Position numbers and translations under genes: made by a program. This document shows positions 17,801-26,438 of a DNA stretch of 64,000 bases, in pieces. Position 1 is the first letter of the stretch; each line of letters begins with the position of its first letter. Origin of the DNA: Bacillota bacterium (GTDB taxonomy: Bacteria > Bacillota > Clostridia > Oscillospirales > Ruminococcaceae); the NCBI GenBank assembly GCA_023458875.1, contig JAEWXO010000035.1, positions 38,289-102,288 on the forward strand. The letters are read 5' to 3'. A model generated the notes under the pieces. The model saw nothing but the letters and a program-made list of their open reading frames with translations, had not been told where the DNA came from and ran no database searches.

Positions 17801-17879
17801 AAACAGGCTTGAACAGACAATGACGAAAGTAGATATTGTTGTATCTAAGTTATCATATGGTGTTCTAATTGTTGAGTAA
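14832..17879 (+). CDS. zorD: Zorya defence protein ZorD (SNF2-type helicase/nuclease)
   Basis: Large effector of type I Zorya, about 1015 residues. SF2/SNF2 motifs are clear: LLIADGVGVGKTIEAGLIL (motif I, about residue 117), VIVDEAHHIRNP (DEAH, about 231), FLTATPVQL (motif III), IMIFSSFRHTLKYL (IV), and QRIGRIDRNGQ (VI, about 613). The C-terminal third is Lys/Glu-rich and probably helical. The ATG at 14832 is preferred over 14826, since GTGGGG at 14819-14824 is seven bases upstream. E. coli ZorD is reported as an autoinhibited enzyme that attacks phage DNA. A strong terminator follows, so zorABCD is one transcription unit. Confidence 0.92.
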   Translation: MSKFSRGTMVQLASDTCVEGAIIEVDETGVETSYDVFIGSKGTKTYYESQLVEKKSDDSFISVDKSAFHATITAALIRNPSLSSLYSINSAKIDFIPHQFRPVLKFIRADRPRLLIADGVGVGKTIEAGLILREMKARRNIESVLIICPRPLITEQKWENEMKRFDQTIEPLNGEMLRHCLKETEKNGAWPEKYSKAVVPFSLFDERNVLGKASSDISLLQMDTPPKFDLVIVDEAHHIRNPKTFAYAAVKQFCDNAEAVVFLTATPVQLEYDDLYVMMNLLRPDLIINKDTFHNMADPNEFINKAAAVIRNKKDNWENEALEALNYAFDQTNWGKLVLSKNPVAESIITTLVTGNISDDNRVKLISDVENLHTFSNLISRTRRRDIGEFTLRKATTVTVDFTPEQKKLHDEILKITHEILSTVHCTNNTKFMMTTIRRQTASCLFGLVPLLRDILSKHVDEIIDELYIEDDIIDEENDSRVLHDEVIERINRIVEYAENMSEYDPKLIRLVEIINEKQKSEKNKIMIFSSFRHTLKYLYGKLKGEGLRVGLIHGDIPDEERRELRQRFEYDGENSYALDILLFSEVGCEGLDYQFCDCMVNYDLPWNPMRIEQRIGRIDRNGQHSESISIFNMVTPGTVDYDIYDRCTSRIGVFKQSIGDCEEILGSLSSDIIKIVENTTMNDEDIKIKLQQLADNKLRLVQEQIQLEDKQKDLFGIRVPENSFKKDVENATNYWLSPVAVLNMIRLYLKEQIDNEKEYITGEKAVKDLRLSQNAKNILLADFEACNFPKTSENKDWERILKSANTHIPVTFIPESAGKDKNVTLITLAHPLVKQAAMYFTDSKKSVTVFKVSSDKIEKGMYPFIMYQWMYSGEREDLVLKPLCSSSAVNKYLLELLANSEDSTQNIRINDTLWDDIESVHHNLWERELQQHRLNTSDLINYKLGTLTTSHQSRLTFIKEQIRKANNSKIRMMREAELRNANIDFERRKNRLEQTMTKVDIVVSKLSYGVLIVE

Positions 17880-17905
17880 TATAAAATTGAATCAGTTATT
17901 ATCTT

Positions 17906-17943
17906 AATCCGCGGAAAACATTTGTTGTCCGTGGATTATTTTT
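17906..17943 (+). terminator. Rho-independent terminator of the Zorya operon
   Basis: Ten-bp stem AATCCGCGGA / TCCGTGGATT (17906-17915 with 17928-17937, one G-T pair), 12-base loop, then a T run. Confidence 0.85.
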
Positions 17944-18036
17944 AACAAAACTAATGATCCCATAATAATACTATACAAAGCAATGAGAAACTTGTTGTTT
18001 AACACGCTAATTTTTGGCCTATTTTGCTTAAAAATA

Positions 18037-18065
18037 TTTACATATTTATGTGATTATGATATAAT
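18037..18065 (+). promoter_or_regulatory. sigma-A promoter of the cas operon
   Basis: TTTACA at 18037-18042, 17-base spacer, consensus TATAAT at 18060-18065, about 50 bases before the cas12a start codon. Confidence 0.75.
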
Positions 18066-18113
18066 ATACATAAAATTCGAGTACAAGTAAATTTTGAAAT
18101 AGGGGAACAAAAA

Positions 18114-21100
18114 ATGAAAAAAATTGATACATTCACAAACCAATATTCTATATCCAAAACACTTCAATTTAAACTAATCCCGGTTGGTAAAACTGAAGAG
18201 TGCTTTAACTCAATGAAAATGCTTGAAGAAGATGAAGAAAGAGCGAAAAACTATATAAAAATGAAAGGATATATGGATGAATATCACAAGGTTTTTATTG
18301 AAAGAGTTTTGAGTAAATTTAATTTCAAAAACAATAAATATCAAATTTCTGATTATGCCGTATTATTTTATAAAAACAGTAAAACTGATGCAGATATTAA
18401 GATTATGAATGAAATGGAAAGTTGCTTCCGTAAAGAAATTTCTGTAGCTTTAAAAGGTGATTACGAATATAAGGATCTTTTCAAAAAGGAATTTATTCGT
18501 GAACTTCTGCCGAAGTATCTAAAAAATGAAGAAGATCTAAAAGTAGTAAATCAATTCAGGGACTTCACAACATATTTTACAGGATTCTGGCAAAATAGGG
18601 AGAATATATATATTCAGGAAGAAAAATCGACCAGTATTGCATATAGATGTATAAATGATAATCTTCCGAAATTTCTTAATAACATAAAGGTATTTAATAC
18701 AATTGCACCTGTACTTGCAGATAAAATTGATATTCTTAATAAGGACATGTCTGGTTTATATCAGTTTGAAGTAAAAGATTTATTTACAAGCAGCTTTTTT
18801 GAAATAGTTTTGTCACAAAGCGGTATAGATATGTACAATCAATTTATTGGTGGATATTCGAATTCTGATGGAACAAAAATACAGGGATTAAATGAGCATA
18901 TAAATTTATATAATCAGAAAATTGCAAAAGCAGACAAAAAACTAAAACTTCCAAAGCTTGTTCCTCTTTACAAGCAAATACTAAGTGACAAAGATGCTGT
19001 TTCTTTTTTACCTGAAAAATTCGAGAATGATTCAGAAGTATTAAAAAGCATAGATGACTTTTATTGCCATTTAATAGACAATGATATAATAGAAAAAGCA
19101 GCAAACCTTTTTGAAAATCTTAGCGAATTTGATACCCATGGAATTTATATTTTAGCAGGACTACCGATAACTTCAATTTCGCAAGCTGTATTTAAAAGCT
19201 GGAGCATGGTATCGGATGCTTGGTATGAAGAGTATAAAGTGCTTAATCCGATAAAAAAGCAAAGCCCTGAAAAATATGCTGAAGAAATGAAAGAAGCATA
19301 TAAGAAGATTAAAAGCATGTCCCTCTATGATATTGAAAAGTACGGAATTTCAGGCAAACTTCTGACATATATCAGTGAGGTATTTAAGCAACATTTGAAA
19401 TCAATATACAAAGCTTATGATTCAGCAAAAGCTCTCTTATCATCTGCGTATCCTTCAGATAAAAAGCTTGTTTCAGATGAAGCGTCAATTGTACTTATAA
19501 AAAATCTTCTTGATTGTCTTAAAGAACTTGAAAAAGAAATGAAAATATTTTGTGGTACAAGCAAAGAGACAGAGCGGGATATGTCTTTTTACGGGCAGTT
19601 TACTCCTCTTTATGAAGAAATTCATTCTTTAGATAAGTTATATGATAAAGTTCGAAACTATGTTACACAAAAGCCTTATTCAAGAGATAAAATAAAATTG
19701 AATTTTCAAAACCCACAGTTACTTGGAGGATGGGATAAGAATAAAGAAAGAGACTACCGAACAACTATTTTATGCAAAGACGGATTGTATTATCTGGCAA
19801 TTGTAGATAAACACGATACAAAAGTCTTACAAGATGATGTTATTGTGCATTATAAGAAATCACCTTTGTTCCACAAAATGGAATACAAGCTTCTTCCTGG
19901 TCCAAACAAAATGCTTCCAAAAGTTTTCTTTGCTAAAAGCAATATTGATTATTATTCACCAAGCCAAGATATACTTAGAATAAGGAATGATGAAACTTTT
20001 AAAAAAGGAGACAAATTTAATTGTGATGACTGCCATGCATTAATAGATTTTTTCAAAGCATCAATTGACAAGCATCAAGACTGGAGAAAATTTGGATTTG
20101 TTTTTTCCGATACAGAATCGTATGCTGATATTTCTCAGTTTTATCGTGAAGTAGCTAATCAGGGATTCAGTATAACATATACGGATGTTTCGGAAGAGTA
20201 TATAACAGAGCTGATTAATAATGGCAAAATATTTCTTTTCCAGATTTATAGCAAAGATTTTTCTCCATATTCTCATGGCACACCAAACATGCATACCATT
20301 TATTTTAAAGAATTATTTGAAGCGGAAAATCTTTCTGATGTTGTTTACAAGCTTGATGGTGGTGCTGAAATGTTTTACCGTAAACCAAGCATTAAAAAGT
20401 GTGAAAAGCCAACCCATCCTGCAAATGTTCCAATCCAGAATAAAAATCACAACAATCCGAGAAAAATGAGCGAATTCAGTTATGACTTAATAAAAGATAA
20501 GCGTTTCACTGAAAGACAATTTTCGCTTCATCTTCCAATAACTTTGAATTTCAAAGCTAATGGTAATGAGTACATAAACCCTCTTGTTAGACAGGCTCTT
20601 AGAAAAAGTGACAACAATTACGTTATAGGAATTGACAGAGGCGAAAGAAACCTTTTATATGTCTGCGTAATTGATGATAATGAAAAAATAGTTTATCAAA
20701 AATCACTAAACAATATTGTGTATAAAAATGAGAAAAATAATACGGAATATAAAGTTGATTATCAGGAACTTCTTGACAGCAAGGAAAAAGGAAGAGACAA
20801 TGCACGCAAAAAATGGAAGTCAATTGAAAATATAAAAGAGCTCAAAGAAGGTTATTTAAGTGCTGTTGTAAACGAAATATGCAAGCTTATTGTTGAATAT
20901 GACGCCGTTGTTGTAATGGAAAACCTTAACAGAGGGTTTAAAAACGGCAGATTCAAGGTTGAAAAACAAGTATATCAGAAATTTGAAAATATGCTTATCA
21001 GTAAGCTGAATTATCTCGTTGATAAAAAACTTCCACATAATGAAAAAGGAGGACTTCTTAACGCTTATCAGCTGACAAATAAGGCAGATAAGCTTGACAA

Positions 21101-21821
21101 TGCAACTCAGAACGGCTTTATTTTCTATATCCCTGCATATCTTACAAGTAAAATTGATCCAACAACTGGTTTTGCTGATTTGCTACATCCAAGGTATAAA
21201 AGCGTAGACAGCAGTATAGAATTTTTATCGAAATTTGATGATATTTTATTTCTGGAAGATGAAGAAATGTTCGCCTTCAAAATTAATTATGATAAATTTG
21301 AAAGATGTTCAATATCATATAAAAAAGAGTGGACTGTATATTCAAATGGTGAACGTATAAAAACATTCAAAAATCCTGAGAAAAATAATGAATGGGATAA
21401 CAGCATTGTTGTACTTACGGAGGAATTTAAAAATCTGTTTGCTGAATATAAAATAGATATAACACAAGATATTAGGCAGCAGATAATTAATCAGAGTGAA
21501 GCTGATTTCTTTAAGAAAATCATGAAGCTTATGGAACTTACACTTCAAATGCGTAACAGCATTACAGGAGACAAAGAAACAGATTATCTGATTTCTTCTG
21601 TTAAGAATGCTGACGGAAAATTCTATTGCAGTGATGATTATAGTTATGAAAATGCACCTTTACCGGCAAACGCAGATGCTAATGGTGCATATAATATAGC
21701 GAGAAAGGGATTATGGGCGATAAACCAAATACGAAATGCTGATGAATGTGAATATACCAAAACAAGTATTTCTATAAAAAATGATGAATGGTTAAAATAC
21801 GCTCAGAAAAACAATGAATGA
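18114..21821 (+). CDS. cas12a: type V-A CRISPR effector Cas12a (Cpf1)
   Basis: Single-protein RNA-guided DNA nuclease, 1235 residues (LbCas12a is 1228). RuvC residues are visible: Asp841 in GIDRGERNLLYV, Glu936 in VVMENLNRGF, Asp1188 in ANADANGAYNIARKG. The Nuc-domain Arg is in LQMRNS. Pre-crRNA-processing residues are present as His768 (THPAN), Lys777 (QNKN) and Lys794 (LIKDKRF), a constant +9 offset from the LbCas12a triad 759/768/785, so it should mature its own crRNAs. AGGGG lies eight to ten bases before the ATG. It has its own promoter and overlaps cas4 by eight bases. By family knowledge a T-rich 5' PAM is expected. Confidence 0.98.
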   Translation: MKKIDTFTNQYSISKTLQFKLIPVGKTEECFNSMKMLEEDEERAKNYIKMKGYMDEYHKVFIERVLSKFNFKNNKYQISDYAVLFYKNSKTDADIKIMNEMESCFRKEISVALKGDYEYKDLFKKEFIRELLPKYLKNEEDLKVVNQFRDFTTYFTGFWQNRENIYIQEEKSTSIAYRCINDNLPKFLNNIKVFNTIAPVLADKIDILNKDMSGLYQFEVKDLFTSSFFEIVLSQSGIDMYNQFIGGYSNSDGTKIQGLNEHINLYNQKIAKADKKLKLPKLVPLYKQILSDKDAVSFLPEKFENDSEVLKSIDDFYCHLIDNDIIEKAANLFENLSEFDTHGIYILAGLPITSISQAVFKSWSMVSDAWYEEYKVLNPIKKQSPEKYAEEMKEAYKKIKSMSLYDIEKYGISGKLLTYISEVFKQHLKSIYKAYDSAKALLSSAYPSDKKLVSDEASIVLIKNLLDCLKELEKEMKIFCGTSKETERDMSFYGQFTPLYEEIHSLDKLYDKVRNYVTQKPYSRDKIKLNFQNPQLLGGWDKNKERDYRTTILCKDGLYYLAIVDKHDTKVLQDDVIVHYKKSPLFHKMEYKLLPGPNKMLPKVFFAKSNIDYYSPSQDILRIRNDETFKKGDKFNCDDCHALIDFFKASIDKHQDWRKFGFVFSDTESYADISQFYREVANQGFSITYTDVSEEYITELINNGKIFLFQIYSKDFSPYSHGTPNMHTIYFKELFEAENLSDVVYKLDGGAEMFYRKPSIKKCEKPTHPANVPIQNKNHNNPRKMSEFSYDLIKDKRFTERQFSLHLPITLNFKANGNEYINPLVRQALRKSDNNYVIGIDRGERNLLYVCVIDDNEKIVYQKSLNNIVYKNEKNNTEYKVDYQELLDSKEKGRDNARKKWKSIENIKELKEGYLSAVVNEICKLIVEYDAVVVMENLNRGFKNGRFKVEKQVYQKFENMLISKLNYLVDKKLPHNEKGGLLNAYQLTNKADKLDNATQNGFIFYIPAYLTSKIDPTTGFADLLHPRYKSVDSSIEFLSKFDDILFLEDEEMFAFKINYDKFERCSISYKKEWTVYSNGERIKTFKNPEKNNEWDNSIVVLTEEFKNLFAEYKIDITQDIRQQIINQSEADFFKKIMKLMELTLQMRNSITGDKETDYLISSVKNADGKFYCSDDYSYENAPLPANADANGAYNIARKGLWAINQIRNADECEYTKTSISIKNDEWLKYAQKNNE

Positions 21822-22380
21822 ATATCCGATTACAATAACAAATCTTAATGATTTTATATTTTGCCCTGTTTCTATATATTTTCATAATCTTGATTCTGAT
21901 ACAGATAAAATGCAGTATCAGGATGAATGTCAGATTAATGGAACGGCAGCACACTCTAAATCAGATTCAGCAGTATACTCAACAAAAAAGAGTATGCTGC
22001 AAGGAATCTCGATATATTGTGAAGAATATAATTTATTTGGTAAAATTGATACCTTTGATATTTCTAAAGGCACATTGACTGAACGAAAAAAATGTATAAA
22101 GAATATTTATGACGGATATGTTTTTCAAATATATGCACAATACTTTGCCTTAACTGAAATGGGGTATAATGTCAAACAGTTGTGTCTGTACAGCATGGAT
22201 AATAATAAAAAATATCTGATAAAACTTCCAAGTGAAGATATTGATATGCTCCTAAAATTTGAAAATGTAATACAAGATATAAAAAAATTTTCAATGGGTA
22301 ATTTTGTTCAGGAAAACAAGGAAAAATGTCATAAATGTATATATGAACCGTTATGCTCATATTCAAAAGAAAAGGAGTAA
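21814..22380 (+). CDS. cas4: CRISPR-associated exonuclease Cas4
   Basis: Spacer-acquisition nuclease of the PD-(D/E)XK fold with a [4Fe-4S] cluster, 188 residues. The four cluster cysteines are Cys17 (DFIFCPVS) and Cys172, Cys175, Cys181 (CHKCIYEPLC). The nuclease core reads GKIDTFDISKGTLTERKK, with the acidic residues and Lys expected, followed by the QIYAQYFAL helix. In Cas4-containing systems it helps choose PAM-adjacent prespacers and sets their orientation. Translation is coupled to cas12a by an eight-base overlap, and cas1 starts four bases after its stop. Confidence 0.95.
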   Translation: MNEYPITITNLNDFIFCPVSIYFHNLDSDTDKMQYQDECQINGTAAHSKSDSAVYSTKKSMLQGISIYCEEYNLFGKIDTFDISKGTLTERKKCIKNIYDGYVFQIYAQYFALTEMGYNVKQLCLYSMDNNKKYLIKLPSEDIDMLLKFENVIQDIKKFSMGNFVQENKEKCHKCIYEPLCSYSKEKE

Positions 22381-22383
22381 CTT

Positions 22384-23349
22384 ATGCTCACAACATCAGA
22401 TTTTGCAAAAAAACAATTAGCTGTTGTATTTTGCAATGAAGGTGAAAAAATGGCTCTTAACAACAGTAATTTTGTTGTTAAGAACTCTGATGGTAAGATT
22501 AAGTTTCAATGCTCATGTTATAGGATTTTCCTAATATATGTTATAGGACATTGTAGCATAACAACACCATTAATGCAGGCTTCTAAAAAGTTTGGCTTCT
22601 ATTTTGCCTTAATGTCTCCCGGTTTCAGATTATATAATGTTATAGGCGCTGAAAAAAATGGAAACACAATGCTTCATAGAAAGCAATATAATTATTCATC
22701 GCTTGATATAGCTATTCATATTACACAGAATAAAATTTTGAATCAACTATCTGAATTAAAGAATATTCGCAATAAAAGCGATTATACAAAAGATGGAATA
22801 TGCAAAATAGAGTCATATTATAATAGTTTATTGCAAGCTAAAACACTTAATGAAATTATGGCATATGAAGGCTTATCATCTAAAATATATTTCAAATGCC
22901 ACTTTAATAATGTACCATGGAAAGGCAGGCAGCCGAGATTAAAAAGGGATTATATAAATTCTGCCCTTGACGTTGGATATACAATACTATTTTCATTTAT
23001 TGATGCTATTCTAAGCAGTTATGGCTTTGATACATTCGCTGGAGTAATGCATACAGAATTTTATATGAGGAAATCACTTGTCTGCGATATTGTTGAACCA
23101 TTCAGAACAATTATCGACCACGAGTTAAAAAAAGCAATTAATCTTAAGCAAATTAAAGAAGATGATTTTATTTTTATGAATAATCAGTATAAGCTGAAGT
23201 TTGAAGAATCGCCAAAATATTCCAGAATATTTATATCTGCATTACTTGAAAGAAGAAATGAAATTTTTCTGTATATTCAGTCATATTACAGAGCTTTTAT
23301 GAAAGAACTGCCAATATCAGAATATCCGATATATCAAAAAGGAGAATGA
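22384..23349 (+). CDS. cas1: CRISPR integrase Cas1
   Basis: Catalytic subunit of the adaptation complex, 321 residues, near the usual length for type V Cas1. The metal-binding residues appear in MAYEGLSSKIYF (Glu), GVMHTEFYMRKSLVCDIVEPFR (His, with the downstream Asp) as expected of the family. AAGGAG lies five to seven bases before the ATG. It forms the Cas1-Cas2 integrase that inserts new spacers at the leader end of the array about 450 bases downstream. cas2 begins immediately after its stop codon. Confidence 0.95.
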   Translation: MLTTSDFAKKQLAVVFCNEGEKMALNNSNFVVKNSDGKIKFQCSCYRIFLIYVIGHCSITTPLMQASKKFGFYFALMSPGFRLYNVIGAEKNGNTMLHRKQYNYSSLDIAIHITQNKILNQLSELKNIRNKSDYTKDGICKIESYYNSLLQAKTLNEIMAYEGLSSKIYFKCHFNNVPWKGRQPRLKRDYINSALDVGYTILFSFIDAILSSYGFDTFAGVMHTEFYMRKSLVCDIVEPFRTIIDHELKKAINLKQIKEDDFIFMNNQYKLKFEESPKYSRIFISALLERRNEIFLYIQSYYRAFMKELPISEYPIYQKGE

Positions 23350-23625
23350 ATGATAATAATCAGTTACGATATTTCAAACAACAAAAAAAGAGCAAAATTC
23401 AATAAGTATATAAAACAATATGGGCATATGCTTCAATATTCCGTATACGAAATTGATAATAGCGAACGCATTTTGAATAATATAATCTCTGACATCAAAA
23501 ATAAATTCACAAAAATGTTCGATGATGAAGACAGTATTTATATTTTCAATTTAAGCAAAAATTGCAATGTGGAGAAATTTGGCTATGCTAGACATGAAGA
23601 TGAGGATTTATTTATTATTACTTGA
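23350..23625 (+). CDS. cas2: CRISPR adaptation protein Cas2
   Basis: Small ferredoxin-fold partner of Cas1, 91 residues. The N-terminal strand MIIISYDISNNKKRAKFNKYIKQYG carries the conserved Asp and basic residues, and the YSVYEIDNSE segment is typical. It starts directly at the end of cas1 with a GGAG site inside the cas1 coding end. It is the last gene before the array leader; the leader promoter overlaps its stop codon. Confidence 0.95.
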   Translation: MIIISYDISNNKKRAKFNKYIKQYGHMLQYSVYEIDNSERILNNIISDIKNKFTKMFDDEDSIYIFNLSKNCNVEKFGYARHEDEDLFIIT

Positions 23626-23650
23626 TTACCATTTGAAAATATAGTATAAT
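23622..23650 (+). promoter_or_regulatory. promoter of the CRISPR array
   Basis: TTGATT at 23622-23627 (overlapping the cas2 stop), 17-base spacer, consensus TATAAT at 23645-23650. Predicted transcription starts about 140 bases before the first repeat. Confidence 0.65.
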
Positions 23651-23797
23651 TATATTGCACTATTAAGTAAATGCAAACCTTAGACTTAATAACGTTAAAT
23701 TTTTTGCAGGAGCTGATAAATGTGTTTTTTCTTGTTTATATTAAACAAATAAGTACATGTTTTTACGTATGTTATGAAAGAATATAACAACGTTAGG
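23651..23797 (+). other. CRISPR leader
   Basis: AT-rich stretch without a gene between cas2 and the first repeat. The truncated repeat lies at the opposite end of the array, so this side is the acquisition (leader) end. AACGTTA occurs twice, at about 23690 and just before the first repeat, and might be an anchoring site for integration. Confidence 0.6.
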
Positions 23798-26337
23798 GTT
23801 TAACAGTTCCTTATAATTTCTACTATTGTAGATCTTAAATGATGATACTGGCACCATCATGTTTAACAGTTCCTTATAATTTCTACTATTGTAGATAAGC
23901 AACGCTTTCTTTATTGCCTGATTAGTTTAACAGTTCCTTATAATTTCTACTATTGTAGATTCACTTAGCAATTTCCTCGCTTCCTTTGTTTAACAGTTCC
24001 TTATAATTTCTACTATTGTAGATGTTTGCTCTTTTTCTTGCTTCACTTAGGTTTAACAGTTCCTTATAATTTCTACTATTGTAGATCCGTTTGTATTTTT
24101 CATAGTATATCCTGTTTAACAGTTCCTTATAATTTCTACTATTGTAGATCTCCTTTCGTTTTAAAGCCACTCACAAGTTTAACAGTTCCTTATAATTTCT
24201 ACTATTGTAGATAAAACAAGGTAACATCTTTGAAATAATGGTTTAACAGTTCCTTATAATTTCTACTATTGTAGATTGCATAAAAACCTGACTCCAGTAT
24301 TGATGTTTAACAGTTCCTTATAATTTCTACTATTGTAGATATGATACGATTAGGATCACGTCCAAAGTTTAACAGTTCCTTATAATTTCTACTATTGTAG
24401 ATATATACTTGATTATTGTACTGCAACGTGTTTAACAGTTCCTTATAATTTCTACTATTGTAGATAATGACGGTGATACTGTATGTATTATAGGTTTAAC
24501 AGTTCCTTATAATTTCTACTATTGTAGATAAAAAATTCAATGACATGGTTCGCTCTGTTTAACAGTTCCTTATAATTTCTACTATTGTAGATAAAAGCAT
24601 TTTATAAATCCGCTCGATGGTTTAACAGTTCCTTATAATTTCTACTATTGTAGATACAGTTCACACAATTCGTTCAAAAATGTTTAACAGTTCCTTATAA
24701 TTTCTACTATTGTAGATCCTTCCCTGAGATTGTCCTGTTATATGTTTAACAGTTCCTTATAATTTCTACTATTGTAGATCTGATAGTCTCGGGTGTAAAT
24801 GTAAAGGTTTAACAGTTCCTTATAATTTCTACTATTGTAGATCAGGATGCATTTGATGTCTTTATTGCTGTTTAACAGTTCCTTATAATTTCTACTATTG
24901 TAGATGGAGCGGAAATTATCTGAGATAACCGGTGTTTAACAGTTCCTTATAATTTCTACTATTGTAGATCAGAAACGAGAAACTCCCCTTCTATCTCGTT
25001 TAACAGTTCCTTATAATTTCTACTATTGTAGATTAATCAATGTATTCTCGCTAGTTGTCAGGTTTAACAGTTCCTTATAATTTCTACTATTGTAGATAAC
25101 GATACACTACTTTGCAGCGGCTGTATGTTTAACAGTTCCTTATAATTTCTACTATTGTAGATATGCTGTGAACGATTTCCCGCACTCACGTTTAACAGTT
25201 CCTTATAATTTCTACTATTGTAGATTATAAAGCTGACTCTGTATATGGAGGTTTAACAGTTCCTTATAATTTCTACTATTGTAGATAGATTATCCAAATC
25301 GCTGTAAGCTTGTTGTTTAACAGTTCCTTATAATTTCTACTATTGTAGATTGCATTGGAAGATGCAGAGAATATGGAGTTTAACAGTTCCTTATAATTTC
25401 TACTATTGTAGATATAGTGATTAAACCAAAATATCATCAGGTTTAACAGTTCCTTATAATTTCTACTATTGTAGATAACAATGGTGAAGTATTAATTAAG
25501 TTGTTTAACAGTTCCTTATAATTTCTACTATTGTAGATAATAAAACAGCATTCATCGTTGTATATTGTTTAACAGTTCCTTATAATTTCTACTATTGTAG
25601 ATTTTCAAAGTTCAATGTTCTCTCGTTTGTTTAACAGTTCCTTATAATTTCTACTATTGTAGATTCAAGGATTTTAATTTGTCGGTTAATTTGTTTAACA
25701 GTTCCTTATAATTTCTACTATTGTAGATATTGTTCGTACTGCATAGTTCATTTGTGTTTAACAGTTCCTTATAATTTCTACTATTGTAGATAACCAGTAA
25801 ATCCGGCTTGGGATATAGATGTTTAACAGTTCCTTATAATTTCTACTATTGTAGATAATAAAGAGGAAATAGAAATATCAGAAGTTTAACAGTTCCTTAT
25901 AATTTCTACTATTGTAGATAATATGGTTCATGGAATGCAAAGGAAGTTTAACAGTTCCTTATAATTTCTACTATTGTAGATCTGTTTTTGATGATATTTA
26001 TTCTGGTCGTTTAACAGTTCCTTATAATTTCTACTATTGTAGATCGTTTCACCCGGATCTAAAATTATGCTGTTTAACAGTTCCTTATAATTTCTACTAT
26101 TGTAGATCTTAGATAAACCGCTGTATGAGACAAACGTTTAACAGTTCCTTATAATTTCTACTATTGTAGATTATGTTCTTATTATAGCATAGATTTGTTT
26201 AACAGTTCCTTATAATTTCTACTATTGTAGATATTTTGAAAGGGAATGATTATGATGACGTTTAACAGTTCCTTATAATTTCTACTATTGTAGATTTTTA
26301 GTAGCATTTTATATAATGATTCGTTTAACAGTTCCTT
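23798..26337 (+). CRISPR. type V-A CRISPR array: 40 full repeats, 40 spacers, one truncated terminal repeat
   Basis: The 36-base repeat begins GTTTAACAGTTCC and ends AATTTCTACTATTGTAGAT, the Cas12a crRNA handle with its TCTAC/GTAGA stem. I counted 40 full copies, first at 23798-23833 and last at 26260-26295. They look identical on reading. Spacers are 25-29 bases, mostly 27-28. After the 40th spacer only the first 15 bases of a repeat remain (26323-26337), and sequence of a toxin-antitoxin remnant follows directly. Protospacer origins were not searched. Spacers 3 and 4 overlap end to end by eight bases. Confidence 0.99.
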
Positions 26338-26438
26338 CTCTTCTGATTTTTGATGTAGTGGAACTTGAAAGAGGTATTTCAGCAGAACTGAAAAGTGAAA
26401 TCGAAAAGGATGGAGTAACGATATATGAAAAAATTTGA
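26338..26438 (+). pseudogene. C-terminal remnant of an MNT-type nucleotidyltransferase antitoxin
   Basis: Directly after the truncated repeat a frame reads LLIFDVVELERGISAEL and ends GVTIYEKI with a TGA at 26436-26438. This matches the C-terminus of MntA/MNT nucleotidyltransferases. The N-terminal GS-x-D active-site region is missing, cut off at the array boundary. The stop overlaps the following HEPN start (26425), as in intact MNT-HEPN operons. Family call is from motif memory; the truncation is seen directly. Confidence 0.6.

Noticed and set aside
17951..18036. Possible tracrRNA or anti-repeat upstream of cas12a (a GTTTAAC match)
   Set aside because: Only seven bases match the repeat, and type V-A systems do not need a tracrRNA.
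23961..24214. Reading frames inside the CRISPR array with repeated YNSRNYKELLN or LTVPYNFYYCR units
   Set aside because: They are translations of the CRISPR repeats on either strand; the same occurs at 25930-26112. There are no ribosome-binding sites.
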